Source: Paenibacillus solani
GTDB taxonomy: Bacteria > Bacillota > Bacilli > Paenibacillales > Paenibacillaceae
Direction of reading: 5' to 3'
Assembly: GCF_001277345.1 (NCBI RefSeq)
Contig: NZ_LIUT01000008.1
Location: forward strand, 623,658-687,657
DNA length: 64,000 nt
Numbering within the stretch: the first letter of the stretch is position 1; each line of letters begins with the position of its first letter. Both the position numbers and the translations under genes were made by a program. The notes beneath the pieces were generated by a model. It did no database searches and had not been told where the DNA came from. It worked only from the letters and a program-made list of their open reading frames with translations. Shown here piece after piece: positions 1 through 8,534 of the stretch.

Positions 1-254
1 GGCTTGACCAAGTCCCCGCTTGCGAAGTGTGGCGGAGGCTCGGCTGCTTCCATGCAAGGTTAAGTGGAGTCGCATTTTCAATCGTAGAACAGTGTGATAC
101 ACTTTCATGTAGAAGAGTGCTTTCTCTTTGGCGCGACCGGTCCTCCTAAAGGAACTGGCACGGGACTGAAGAATCAAAGCGCTTTTTATTTTGGAGCAAG
201 GACAGGGAAAAACGGATTGCTGCGTTTATATACTTTATATACAGAAAGCTTGGG
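1..254 (+). other. 5' flank: possible gene tail and leader of ywlC
   Basis: The first 63 bases stay open in frame 1 and end at TAA (61-63), so they may be the last 20 codons of a gene lying mostly outside the window; no family is recognisable from so little sequence. Beyond that, arms AGTGCTTT (116-123) and AAAGCGCT (176-183) can pair and are followed by TTTTATTTT, which looks like a terminator with a long loop. No gene is supported in the remainder. Confidence 0.3.
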
Positions 255-1472
255 ATGATTATGAAACAGAACGGAAACGGAATCGAGGGCAACGATAAGG
301 AGCAGCGGTATGACAGTGCCCATCATCGGACAGAGTCTTTATCGACCCGTGTGTGGCATATACCGACCTCGTTTTCTCTGAAGGATTTGACGATTGGGGA
401 AGAAGCTGCTTCGGACCAGAAGGCGGCAGGACAAGCGCTGCGGGAAGCAGGGCAGGTGCTTGCACAAGGCGGCACGGTAGCCTTTCCGACAGAAACGGTA
501 TATGGGCTCGGTGCAGATGCTGGCAATACCGAGGCGGTGGAGCGGGTCTTTGCCGCCAAGGGCCGACCGTCGGATAATCCGTTGATCGTGCACATATCGG
601 AGGTCTCGCAGCTGGAGGGTTTGGTGGAACATGTAAATGAGACGGAACGGGCGCTGATGGCATCATTCTGGCCAGGACCGTTGTCACTGGTACTGCCGGT
701 TAAACCAGACGCTGTGTCACCTCGCGTGACGGCGGGACTGGATACCGTTGCTGTACGGATGCCGGATCACCAAGTAGCATTGGCCTTGATCAGCGCTGCG
801 GGGTGCCCGCTGGCTGCACCGAGCGCGAACCGCTCCGGTCGGCCAAGTCCTACGCTGGCCAGCCATGTCCTGGAGGATCTGGCCGGGGCGATCGACGGCG
901 TGCTCGACGGCGGCCCTGCCGGGGTGGGCGTCGAGTCGACGGTGGTGCAAGTCGGCGAAGACGGCGCCGTCACGGTGCTCCGCCCAGGCGGCGTTACGGC
1001 CGAGCAGCTTGCCGCCGTTGCGGCAAGCGTGCGACTCGACCCGGCGCTGCTTCGCGCCGCCGGGGAGGCGGAGAGCCCGGCGCCGCGCTCGCCGGGCATG
1101 AAGTACACGCACTACGCACCAAAGGGTGCGATGTGCGTGGTGCAGGGCCCGCGTGCCGACGCGGTGTCGGCACGCATCGCGGCCGAGCTTGAGGCAGCCG
1201 CCCGGCGCGGGGAGGTGACCGGTGTGCTGTCGTTCGACGAGCACATCGGTCACTATCGCGCGGACGTTGCCGTCTCGCTCGGCAGCCTGGCCGCGCCGGA
1301 GGAAGCGGCCCGCCGGCTGTACGCCGGTCTGCGCCGGTTCGATGAGGAGGGCGCGACCTTCATCCTGGCAGAGGCCTGCCCCGAGCAAGGGCTTGGCGCA
1401 GCCGTGATGAACCGGCTGCTGAAAGCGGCAGGGCATCATCAGATTTATGTAAGTGGAAGTGAAAATGATTAA
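255..1472 (+). CDS. ywlC: Threonylcarbamoyl-AMP synthase, Sua5/YwlC type
   Basis: This enzyme makes threonylcarbamoyl-adenylate from threonine, bicarbonate and ATP for the t6A37 modification of ANN-decoding tRNAs in the cytoplasm. The product is 405 aa. The YrdC/TsaC fold spans roughly residues 55-255, with PTETVYGLGA, KGRPSDNPLIVHI and the nucleotide-binding SANRSGRPSPT. The linker motif SPGMKYTHYAP leads into a C-terminal Sua5 domain, so this is the two-domain form rather than the short TsaC form. It is longer than B. subtilis YwlC because of about 40 poorly conserved N-terminal residues. The start could be ATG 255 or 261, or a GTG near 351. The last third (about 880-1380) is conspicuously GC-rich compared with the flanks, although the reading frame and motifs stay intact. 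It heads a run in the B. subtilis ywlC-D-E-F-G-glyA order. Confidence 0.93.
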   Translation: MIMKQNGNGIEGNDKEQRYDSAHHRTESLSTRVWHIPTSFSLKDLTIGEEAASDQKAAGQALREAGQVLAQGGTVAFPTETVYGLGADAGNTEAVERVFAAKGRPSDNPLIVHISEVSQLEGLVEHVNETERALMASFWPGPLSLVLPVKPDAVSPRVTAGLDTVAVRMPDHQVALALISAAGCPLAAPSANRSGRPSPTLASHVLEDLAGAIDGVLDGGPAGVGVESTVVQVGEDGAVTVLRPGGVTAEQLAAVAASVRLDPALLRAAGEAESPAPRSPGMKYTHYAPKGAMCVVQGPRADAVSARIAAELEAAARRGEVTGVLSFDEHIGHYRADVAVSLGSLAAPEEAARRLYAGLRRFDEEGATFILAEACPEQGLGAAVMNRLLKAAGHHQIYVSGSEND

Positions 1473-1562
1473 CCCGACTGACCGGCGATAAAGTAAAGTT
1501 TTGCATCATTTATCCCTTGTCCGCATATGGTGTACAAGACCATGGGACTTGGGGGAATGGGC

Positions 1563-2126
1563 ATGTTAGAGGCGTCTTTCCAATCCGGACAGCTTGCGGC
1601 GATTCTGCTGATGGCAGTTGCTCTCGGGCTAGACGCATTTTCGCTTGGTATTGGAGTCGGCATGAGAAGCGGCATGCGCTTGGCTCATATGGCGGGCATC
1701 AGCTTCATGATCGCGTTGTTTCATATGTTGATGCCGCTGCTCGGCTTATTCGCCGGGCGCTATGTAGGTATGCTGCTTGGTCATGTTACGGGATTTGCAG
1801 CAGGTGGACTGCTGCTTCTGCTCGGCGGGCATATGATGTATAACGCCTGGAAAGGCGGAGAAGGTCTGCCAATCCATCCTACCGCTTTCTGGGGTATGCT
1901 ATTATTCTCGCTTAGTGTCAGCATAGACTCTTTCTCGGTAGGCCTATCGCTCGGGATGTTTGTGAATGATGTGCTGCTTATCGTGATTTCCTTCGGTGTG
2001 GTGGGCGGTTTGCTGGCCATACTTGGTTTGCTGCTTGGCAGGCAAGTGAGCAATAAGCTGGGGGAATACGGTGAAATGCTGGGCGGACTGATTTTGGTTG
2101 TATTTGGGATCATGTTTATCTTTTAA
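1563..2126 (+). CDS. mntP: Manganese efflux pump MntP
   Basis: This is an inner-membrane Mn(II) exporter of the MntP/YwlD family, 187 aa with about six hydrophobic segments. The family's duplicated acidic motifs are both present: ALGLDAFSLGIGVG near the N terminus and SVSIDSFSVGLSLG in the second half, each with its membrane-embedded Asp. Translation probably starts at ATG 1563 (MLEASF), seven bases after GGGGG (1551-1555). An upstream in-frame GTG at 1527 would add 12 residues without a good ribosome binding site. It lies 90 bp after ywlC. That gap is too short for the manganese riboswitch found before some mntP genes, and I see none. Confidence 0.9.
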   Translation: MLEASFQSGQLAAILLMAVALGLDAFSLGIGVGMRSGMRLAHMAGISFMIALFHMLMPLLGLFAGRYVGMLLGHVTGFAAGGLLLLLGGHMMYNAWKGGEGLPIHPTAFWGMLLFSLSVSIDSFSVGLSLGMFVNDVLLIVISFGVVGGLLAILGLLLGRQVSNKLGEYGEMLGGLILVVFGIMFIF

Positions 2127-2179
2127 CACTATATTTGTTACAATAACTCCAAGAATCTACTAACGGGAGGTACGGGCCT

Positions 2180-2767
2180 GTGAAAAAAATACTGTTCGTC
2201 TGCACGGGGAATACCTGCCGCAGTCCAATGGCTGAAGGCATGCTGCGGAAGCTGGCCAAACAACGGGGCATCCCGCTGGAGGCTCAATCTGCCGGGGTTT
2301 CGGCCGTGGACGGAATGCCGGTCTCTCACCATGCACAGGGAATCCTGCAGGATCAGGATATTCAAGAGCGCTTGGTATCCAAGGCTTTGACAGCGAATCT
2401 GGTGGAATGGGCAGATTTGATTCTGACATTAACCCAGTCGCATAAGCACTACGCCATCCGGCAGTTCCCGCACGCCGCAGACAAGATGCATACGCTGAAA
2501 GAGTTTGTTGAGGATGATCGCAGAGTGCTGGAAGACTTACGGGAGCTGGATAGCTTATACGCTTCGCTTGAGTTGGCCAGATCGCTGGGTCGGAAAGTCA
2601 GTGACAGCGAGCGCGAGCGTCTGATCGAGCTGAGCCAGCGCATGCCAAGTTTCGATATCTCTGATCCTTTCGGTGGTTCGCGGGAGGATTATGAAGCGAC
2701 GGCAGCAGAGATTCGGACGGCGCTGTTCCGTCTGCTGGACAAGCTGGAAGGTGACCTGCCCGAGTAG
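2180..2767 (+). CDS. ywlE: Low-molecular-weight protein arginine phosphatase YwlE
   Basis: The N terminus carries the low-molecular-weight phosphatase P-loop CTGNTCRS with nucleophile Cys8 and Arg14. The Thr at the fifth P-loop position (GNT) is the residue that gives B. subtilis YwlE its preference for phosphoarginine, so this enzyme probably opposes the McsB arginine kinase in the stress and Clp protease pathway. The acid-loop Asp is in SDPFGGS near residue 165. At 195 aa it is about 45 residues longer than B. subtilis YwlE; the extra length is a charged helical insert at roughly residues 105-150. The start is GTG 2180, preceded by GGGAGG (2165-2170). It follows mntP by 53 bp in the conserved order. 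Confidence 0.9.
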   Translation: MKKILFVCTGNTCRSPMAEGMLRKLAKQRGIPLEAQSAGVSAVDGMPVSHHAQGILQDQDIQERLVSKALTANLVEWADLILTLTQSHKHYAIRQFPHAADKMHTLKEFVEDDRRVLEDLRELDSLYASLELARSLGRKVSDSERERLIELSQRMPSFDISDPFGGSREDYEATAAEIRTALFRLLDKLEGDLPE

Positions 2768-2935
2768 GATTAATCGCTACGCGAAACAGAAACATTTATG
2801 GGGATAAAAAGCCACTTGCCTTTCACTCCATATTGATTTAAGATGAAGTTGAAAAACTATGGAATCCGATGTAACTGGCGACGAAGTGGATGAAACCACG
2901 GTGGAGCATCGGACGATACGGCCGGTCGCCTGGGC

Positions 2936-2979
2936 AAAGAGCAATTGGAGCACAACACGTGCGCCGACTGCTCTTTTTT
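2936..2979 (+). terminator. Terminator between ywlE and rpiB
   Basis: Arms AAAGAGCA (2936-2943) and TGCTCTTT (2969-2976) pair and enclose a nested stem GCAC/GTGC (2950-2953, 2959-2962); a T run continues to 2979. It separates ywlE from rpiB. TATAAT at 3003-3008 could then be the -10 for rpiB, but no good -35 is visible. Confidence 0.6.
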
Positions 2980-3056
2980 CGTCTTTTGCGTCTCATTTGG
3001 GTTATAATGAAACAAGCTAAAACGCAAAAGCGAACATACAAGGGGGTTTTTCATAG

Positions 3057-3512
3057 ATGAAGATTGCATTGGGTACAGATCATGCCGGCATTCGTCTGAA
3101 AGAGGAAATTGTTGAGGTCATTCGGGGTCTTGGACACGAGGTGGAGGATCTTGGCTGCGGCTGTTCCGATTCCGTGGATTATCCCGATTATGCACTGCCG
3201 GTATGCGAGAAGGTAGTCTCCGGTGAAGCTGATCGCGGAATTCTGATCTGCGGCACAGGAATCGGCATGAGCATCGCTGCCAACAAGGTACCGGGAATCC
3301 GGTGTGCGCTGACGCATGATGTGTTCTCGGCCAAAGCGACACGCGAGCATAATGACAGCAATGTGATTGCACTGGGCGAACGTGTGGTCGGTCCCGGACT
3401 GGCTGCGGAAATCGTCAGCGCATGGCTGACAACCGATTTCAGTCATGGCGAGCGTCATGTCGGCCGTGTGAACAAGATCAAGGCCATCGAGGAACGATAT
3501 CTGAAGAATTAG
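3057..3512 (+). CDS. rpiB: Ribose-5-phosphate isomerase B
   Basis: RpiB interconverts ribose 5-phosphate and ribulose 5-phosphate in the pentose phosphate pathway. The 151-aa length is normal for the family. Expected active-site residues are visible: Asp8-His9 in GTDHAG, Cys65 and Thr67 in ICGTGIGMSIAAN, and His98 in REHND. The allose isomerase relatives share the fold, so substrate choice rests on context, which matches B. subtilis ywlF. The start is ATG 3057, preceded by AAGGGGG at about 3040. Confidence 0.94.
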   Translation: MKIALGTDHAGIRLKEEIVEVIRGLGHEVEDLGCGCSDSVDYPDYALPVCEKVVSGEADRGILICGTGIGMSIAANKVPGIRCALTHDVFSAKATREHNDSNVIALGERVVGPGLAAEIVSAWLTTDFSHGERHVGRVNKIKAIEERYLKN

Positions 3513-3612
3513 TCTATAGCCATTACCGCTGAGGTCGCTAAGCGACTGGCAGGGTCCATGGTGCAGAAGGGAAGAAGCTTCTTCAGTGATAAAACATCGG
3601 GAGGACTATGAC

Positions 3613-4197
3613 ATGACCGATATCTCCAAGATTTCCTTGTCTGAACAGACAGCGAGCATTGTCCGTGAACTGGCCGAAGCGGCCGTCTTAGGCCCGGGCA
3701 AAGTGCTGGTCATCGGAGCCAGCACCAGCGAAGTAGCCGGACGCCGGATCGGAACGGGAGGCGCACTTGAAACAGCGCAGCAGCTCCTTCAGGGCATTGC
3801 CGAGGTTCAAGCTGAATTCGGGTTCGCTGTCGTATATCAATGCTGTGAGCATTTGAACCGTGCGCTTGTTATGGAGCGTGAACTGCTCGAGCGTCTTCGC
3901 TTGACGGAGGTGGCAGCTGTGCCTATTCCGGGAGCAGGCGGCTCCATGGCCTCGGCAGCTTACCGCAGTATGACCGATCCTTGCCTTGCAGAATCCATCG
4001 AGGCCCATGCGGGAGTCGACATCGGTGAGACGCTGATCGGCATGCATTTGCGGAGAGTGGCGGTTCCGTTCAGGCCAAGCGGGCGTTACATCGGTGAGGC
4101 TCGCGTGACTGCTGCCTATACCCGGCCGAAGCTGATTGGCGGAGAGCGGGCGGTATACCAGCTTGAGCAGAAGGATGATTCCGCGCTGTGCGATTGA
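3613..4197 (+). CDS. ywlG: UPF0340 / TIGR01440 family protein YwlG
   Basis: This is a conserved Firmicute protein of unknown function (194 aa) found between rpiB and glyA, as here. It has a Gly-rich stretch GKVLVIGASTSEVAGRRIGTGG near the N terminus and GAGGSMASAAYR in the middle, which suggests an alpha/beta fold that binds a small ligand. No catalytic motif can be assigned. The frame is open from ATG 3586, but ATG 3613 (MTDISK) is preferred because GGGAGG (3599-3604) lies eight bases upstream. Confidence 0.88.
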   Translation: MTDISKISLSEQTASIVRELAEAAVLGPGKVLVIGASTSEVAGRRIGTGGALETAQQLLQGIAEVQAEFGFAVVYQCCEHLNRALVMERELLERLRLTEVAAVPIPGAGGSMASAAYRSMTDPCLAESIEAHAGVDIGETLIGMHLRRVAVPFRPSGRYIGEARVTAAYTRPKLIGGERAVYQLEQKDDSALCD

Positions 4198-4283
4198 TTC
4201 GTATGAAAGCTCATTTTTGCAAGTCGTAAACCTGAAGTCTTGATGGTGAAACAAAAAACGATCGATTATGGGAGGATAAAAAC

Positions 4284-5534
4284 ATGATGGAACATTTGCG
4301 GAAGAATGACCCGGCTGTATTGGAAGCTATGGATTTGGAATTGAAGCGTCAGCGCAGCAACATCGAGCTGATTGCATCCGAGAACATTGTCAGCGAAGCG
4401 GTTATAGAAGCCATGGGGAGCGTACTGACGAATAAATATGCGGAAGGCTATCCTGGCAAACGCTACTACGGTGGCTGTGAGCGCGTGGACATCGTGGAAG
4501 ATATCGCCCGTGACCGTGCCAAAGAATTGTTCGGAGCCGAGCATGTCAACGTTCAGCCGCACTCCGGTGCCCAAGCGAACATGGCTGTCTATTTGGCAGC
4601 GCTCAAGCCTGGCGATACCGTGCTCGGCATGAACTTGGCTCATGGCGGACACTTGACGCACGGAAGTCCGGTTAATGCTTCGGGCCTGCTGTACAACTTT
4701 GTTGCCTACGGCGTGCAGGAAGACACATTCCTGATCGATTACGATGAAGTCCGTAAAGCGGCATTCAAGCATCGCCCTCGCATGATTGTGGCGGGCGCAA
4801 GCGCTTATCCTCGTGTCATCGATTTCGAGAAGCTGGCTGCCATTGCGAACGATGTTGGCGCATTGTTCATGGTCGATATGGCTCATATCGCGGGTCTCGT
4901 AGCAGCTGGAGTTCATCCGAGCCCGGTTCCGCATGCCCACTTTGTAACCACTACAACGCACAAGACCCTCCGCGGACCGCGCGGCGGCATGATTCTGTGC
5001 AAACAAGCTTGGGCACAAGCGATCGACAAAGCTGTATTCCCGGGTTCCCAGGGCGGACCGCTTATGCATGTCATTGCTTCCAAGGCTGTAGCGCTTGGCG
5101 AAGCATTGGATCCGTCTTTCAAGACTTATGCAGAGAACGTTGTGAAGAATGCAAAAGTGCTGGCTGATACGCTGATCGAGGAAGGATTGAATATCGTTTC
5201 CGGCGGAACGGATAATCATTTGATGCTGGTCGATACACGCAATCTGGACATCACCGGTAAAGATGCGGAAAAAGTTCTGGATTCTATCGGAATTACCGTG
5301 AATAAGAATGCTATCCCGTTTGATCCGACCAGTCCGTTCGTCACGAGCGGTATCCGCATCGGTACGCCTGCGATTACTTCCCGCGGCATGGATGAGCAAG
5401 CGATGGTAACAATCGCGAAAATCATTGCGATGACCTTGAAGCAGCCTAAAGACGAGGCGACGCTTGCAGAAGCAAGCCGTTTGGTGGCTGAGCTTACAGA
5501 CCAATACCCTCTTTATACTGAAATGAAATATTAA
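4284..5534 (+). CDS. glyA: Serine hydroxymethyltransferase
   Basis: GlyA is a PLP enzyme that converts serine and tetrahydrofolate to glycine and 5,10-methylene-THF, the main entry of one-carbon units. The 416-aa length is typical. The PLP lysine is Lys227 in TTTTHKTLRGPRGG. ASENIVSEAV, GYPGKRYYGG and QPHSGAQAN are also present. ATG 4284 follows GGGAGG (4270-4275) by eight bases; a second ATG directly follows it. No PurR operator or riboswitch is evident in the short upstream gap. A terminator-like hairpin follows the stop. Confidence 0.97.
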   Translation: MMEHLRKNDPAVLEAMDLELKRQRSNIELIASENIVSEAVIEAMGSVLTNKYAEGYPGKRYYGGCERVDIVEDIARDRAKELFGAEHVNVQPHSGAQANMAVYLAALKPGDTVLGMNLAHGGHLTHGSPVNASGLLYNFVAYGVQEDTFLIDYDEVRKAAFKHRPRMIVAGASAYPRVIDFEKLAAIANDVGALFMVDMAHIAGLVAAGVHPSPVPHAHFVTTTTHKTLRGPRGGMILCKQAWAQAIDKAVFPGSQGGPLMHVIASKAVALGEALDPSFKTYAENVVKNAKVLADTLIEEGLNIVSGGTDNHLMLVDTRNLDITGKDAEKVLDSIGITVNKNAIPFDPTSPFVTSGIRIGTPAITSRGMDEQAMVTIAKIIAMTLKQPKDEATLAEASRLVAELTDQYPLYTEMKY

Positions 5535-5869
5535 TCACAGCTTCGCAAGCAATTACAGGTTATGATGAAGGGACCCCCTGAAGCAGGTGGGTTCCTTTTT
5601 TTATTGGACCCATCATTTTTTGCTGGATGCGGCTTCTCATCTCCCGGTCAGGTTGGTTTTTAGGAAGCATCAATATAGGCAGAAATGGAAAACCTAGGTT
5701 GAAGGAGATGGCGATCCAGTTACAGGGTCAAAACTCCGGGAAATAAACATGACTACGGCAGGTGTCAATTGACGAAAGGGAATGATATAATAGACAAGAT
5801 TTATGGAGCTCACAAATATAAACGCCCATATTGATATCACATTTGTACTCAAAACCGGAGGGACCTGAC
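5535..5869 (+). other. glyA-upp intergenic region with terminator and extended -10
   Basis: A bulged stem with arms GGACCCCCTG (5571-5580) and CAGGTGGGTTCC (5584-5595), followed by a T run to about 5602, is a probable glyA terminator. An extended -10 element, TGATATAAT (5783-5791), is the best candidate upp promoter; its -35 is poor. Nothing coding is supported. Confidence 0.55.
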
Positions 5870-6499
5870 ATGGGAAAATTGGTGATTTGTGATCACCCGT
5901 TGATTCAACACAAACTTACATTTATTCGCGATATGCGGACTAACACAAAAGACTTTCGCGAATTGGTTGATGAAGTTGCGACTTTGATGGCTTATGAAAT
6001 TACGCGGGAGGTTCCTCTCGAATCGATATCCGTACAGACGCCTGTAGCGGAAACGCAGGGAAAGGTCATATCCGGCCGAATGCTGGGGCTTATACCGATC
6101 CTGCGTGCTGGTCTTGGCATGCTGGATGGAGTAGTCAAACTGCTTCCTGCTGCTAAGGTAGGGCATGTTGGATTGTTTCGTGATCCTGAGACGCTCCAGC
6201 CTGTCGAGTATTATACGAAACTTCCAACAGACGTTACGGAGCGCGAATTGATCGTGATCGATCCGATGCTGGCGACGGGCGGATCCGCCATCGCTGCTAT
6301 TGACGTGCTAAAAAAACGCGGCTGCACGCAGATTAAGATGATGAATCTGGTGGCTGCACCCGAAGGTGTGAAAGCTGTGCATGATGCTCATCCTGATGTA
6401 GACATCTATGTTGCTGCGCTTGATGAGGGACTGGATGACCATGGTTATATCGTACCGGGTCTTGGTGATGCAGGAGATCGGCTGTACGGCACGAAATAA
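5870..6499 (+). CDS. upp: Uracil phosphoribosyltransferase
   Basis: Upp makes UMP from uracil and PRPP in pyrimidine salvage. The product from ATG 5870 is 209 aa, the same length as B. subtilis Upp. The PRPP-binding loop IDPMLATGGSA and the GLGDAGDRLYGT end are intact. ATG 5870 is chosen over the in-frame ATG 5831 because GGAGGG lies just upstream of it and the family begins MGK(L/V). It sits between glyA and mnaA; B. subtilis also has upp next to glyA and before the atp operon. Confidence 0.97.
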   Translation: MGKLVICDHPLIQHKLTFIRDMRTNTKDFRELVDEVATLMAYEITREVPLESISVQTPVAETQGKVISGRMLGLIPILRAGLGMLDGVVKLLPAAKVGHVGLFRDPETLQPVEYYTKLPTDVTERELIVIDPMLATGGSAIAAIDVLKKRGCTQIKMMNLVAAPEGVKAVHDAHPDVDIYVAALDEGLDDHGYIVPGLGDAGDRLYGTK

Positions 6500-6561
6500 G
6501 TACAAGCCGGTCCCTTCATTGGGATTCAAATATTACGCATGCAAAGAGGGGTATTTCAAAC

Positions 6562-7719
6562 ATGTCAAAAGTGAAAGTGATGACGATATTTGGGGTCCGC
6601 CCCGAAGCGATCAAGATGGCGCCGCTTATACTAGAACTTCAGCGTCATCCCGAGCATATTGAATCGGTCGTTTGCGTAACTGCGCAGCATCGCCAAATGC
6701 TGGATCAGGTGCTGGATGTGTTCAAGATTGTCCCGGATTACGATCTGGATGTGATGAAGGATCGCCAAACGCTGAACGAAATCACCGTGCGCGTCCTGGA
6801 AGGATTGGAACCTGTTCTGCGTGAGGTCAAGCCGGATATCGTACTGGTGCATGGAGACACGCTGACTACCTTCCTGGCCAGTTATGCTGCCTTCCTCCAA
6901 CAGATTCAAGTTGGTCATGTCGAAGCAGGTCTTCGCACATGGAATAAGCTGAATCCTTATCCTGAGGAGATGAATCGTCAGCTGACTGGTGTGCTGGCTG
7001 ATCTTCATTTTGCTCCGACGGAATGGTCCGCGAACAATTTACGTAAGGAGAACAAGGCAGAATCTCATATCTATGTCACAGGAAATACGGCTACGGACGT
7101 GTTCCAATATACGTTGCGTGAAGATTATACCCATCCGGTCCTGGACTGGGCGGAAGGTAAGCGTTTAATTTTAATGACGGCTCATCGCCGGGAGTCACAA
7201 GGGGAGCCGCATCGCCAGATCTTTGAAGCGGTGAAGCGCATTGCAGATGAATTTGAAGACATTGCTATCGTATATCCTGTGCATCCGAGCCCTGCCGTCA
7301 AAGAGCCGGCTCATCGCATTCTGGGAAATCATCCGCGTATTAAGCTGATCGATCCCCTGGATATCGTGGATATGAACAATATCTATACTCGCACGCACTT
7401 TATCATTACTGATTCGGGCGGTATGCAGGAGGAAGCTCCTTCGTTCGGCGTACCGACATTGGTGCTTCGGGAAACGACGGAGCGTCCGGAGGGCATCGAA
7501 GCGGGGACTCTGGAGCTTGTCGGTACCCAGGAAGAGAATGTGTATGATCGAATTAAGGCTTTATTAACGGATCAAGCGCTCTATGAAAAGATGAGTAAGG
7601 CAGCAAATCCATATGGAGATGGACATGCTTCAGAGCGAATTGTCCATGCGATTTTGCACCATTTTGGCATCCAAAAAGAGCGTCCAAAAGAATTTCACAG
7701 AATGTTCACAAAGGCATAG
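6562..7719 (+). CDS. mnaA: UDP-N-acetylglucosamine 2-epimerase (non-hydrolysing)
   Basis: This enzyme interconverts UDP-GlcNAc and UDP-ManNAc in the cytoplasm. The 385-aa protein has the GT-B-like epimerase fold with TIFGVRPEAIKMAP at the N terminus, HVEAGLRTWN, MTAHRRES and ITDSGGMQEEAP. UDP-ManNAc is the donor for TagA (31200), so this gene feeds the teichoic-acid or secondary cell-wall polysaccharide pathway encoded downstream. ATG 6562 follows AGAGGGG. It sits 62 bp after upp and may be cotranscribed with it. Confidence 0.95.
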   Translation: MSKVKVMTIFGVRPEAIKMAPLILELQRHPEHIESVVCVTAQHRQMLDQVLDVFKIVPDYDLDVMKDRQTLNEITVRVLEGLEPVLREVKPDIVLVHGDTLTTFLASYAAFLQQIQVGHVEAGLRTWNKLNPYPEEMNRQLTGVLADLHFAPTEWSANNLRKENKAESHIYVTGNTATDVFQYTLREDYTHPVLDWAEGKRLILMTAHRRESQGEPHRQIFEAVKRIADEFEDIAIVYPVHPSPAVKEPAHRILGNHPRIKLIDPLDIVDMNNIYTRTHFIITDSGGMQEEAPSFGVPTLVLRETTERPEGIEAGTLELVGTQEENVYDRIKALLTDQALYEKMSKAANPYGDGHASERIVHAILHHFGIQKERPKEFHRMFTKA

Positions 7720-7752
7720 TTTTCTTGATTCTGATTGACAAGGGTACAGCAT

Positions 7753-7810
7753 ACAGTTGAACTGTACGGTTGTCGCGGTGTTTTGTGCAATTTAAATTGC
7801 TCAAAACGCC
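7753..7810. repeat. Paired palindromes upstream of the atp operon
   Basis: Two palindromes lie between mnaA and the atp promoter. The first is TACAGTT/AACTGTA around one central base (7753-7767). The second is about 34 bp with arms 7777-7793 and 7794-7810, no loop, and two mismatches at GGTGTTTTGTGC against GGCGTTTTGAGC. No T run follows, so a dyad operator or DNA cruciform is as likely as a terminator for mnaA. Confidence 0.55.
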
Positions 7811-7843
7811 GATTCTACACGGTAAATCGATAAAATCGATTCA

Positions 7844-7873
7844 TTGACAAACTCTTGTAATATTCAGTAAAAT
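7844..7873 (+). promoter_or_regulatory. Sigma-A promoter of the atp operon
   Basis: A consensus TTGACA (7844-7849) lies 18 bp from TAAAAT (7868-7873). Initiation would fall near 7880, leaving a leader of about 14 nt before atpZ at 7894. It is the best promoter in the gap and precedes ten co-oriented ATP synthase genes. Confidence 0.75.
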
Positions 7874-7893
7874 GAGTTGGGATTAGAGGTTAT

Positions 7894-8127
7894 ATGAAAA
7901 ATCCGAAAAGTCAAGACAGCCCTTGGCTGATAGCGCTATATATTAGCGGGGGCGGTGGTTTGCTGGCTGTATATATCGTAACCGGTTTTTTTGCTGGAAG
8001 ATGGCTGGCTGAATGGCTGGACGGGCCCAGATACTGGTTGGCGATTGGAACCGTTTTAGGGCTCTTTACAGGGATTTTGAATATTGCTCTTCTCATTAAG
8101 AAGTTTTTGGGGGCGCAAAGTGAATGA
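7894..8127 (+). CDS. atpZ: AtpZ/AtpI-like small membrane protein
   Basis: This 77-aa protein has two hydrophobic segments (about residues 15-35 and 45-68) and matches the AtpZ family that accompanies atpI at the head of many Firmicute ATP synthase operons. AtpZ and AtpI are thought to help c-ring assembly or divalent cation supply; that role is family knowledge and is not shown by the sequence. ATG 7894 follows AGAGG (7885-7889). The stop overlaps the GTG start of atpI, which implies translational coupling. Confidence 0.8.
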   Translation: MKNPKSQDSPWLIALYISGGGGLLAVYIVTGFFAGRWLAEWLDGPRYWLAIGTVLGLFTGILNIALLIKKFLGAQSE

Positions 8128-8500
8128 TTTGACAACATCCATTGTGAACGGTGTAACTAGGGTATCGATACTCTTATTATCTGCTTTGTTTTTGGGATGG
8201 GCGTTATACCCGGATTATCGACCGGAGGAATCTGGGTTGATCTTGGGAATCGTTGGCGGTTTGTTCAACGTCCGCTTTCTTTCCATTAAAGTAAGGCAGC
8301 TTGTGGACTTGGCCGTGAGCCAGGAGCGCAGACGGTTCAGCTTTGGATTCGTCACAAGACTTTGCATCGCGTTTTTAATCGTGATGATGGCAGCCAAGCT
8401 CGAACAAGTATCGCTCGGTGCTACGATCATTGGCCTGTTCATTCCCCAATTGTTGATGATTCCGGTCAGCATTATTGTTAGCTTGAGAATGAAGAATTGA
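8120..8500 (+). CDS. atpI: ATP synthase subunit I
   Basis: This 126-aa membrane protein has four hydrophobic segments and the position and size of AtpI, an accessory factor for c-ring assembly that is not part of the mature enzyme. The start is GTG 8120, eight bases inside the end of atpZ and preceded by GGGGGCG (8108-8114). An upstream in-frame ATG at 8084 lies within atpZ and lacks a site. The sequence is weakly conserved, so the call depends partly on location. Confidence 0.82.
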   Translation: MNDLTTSIVNGVTRVSILLLSALFLGWALYPDYRPEESGLILGIVGGLFNVRFLSIKVRQLVDLAVSQERRRFSFGFVTRLCIAFLIVMMAAKLEQVSLGATIIGLFIPQLLMIPVSIIVSLRMKN

Positions 8501-8534
8501 TCAGCGCTAATTGGAAAGGGGTGAAAACAATTAT

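Noticed and set aside
1473..1562. Manganese riboswitch before mntP
   Set aside because: The 90-bp gap is too short and lacks the conserved elements.
4266..5504. 412-codon open frame on the minus strand opposite glyA
   Set aside because: It is the antisense shadow of a strongly conserved gene with biased codons; the translation is His/Arg/Cys-rich and unlike any family, and no ribosome binding site fits.
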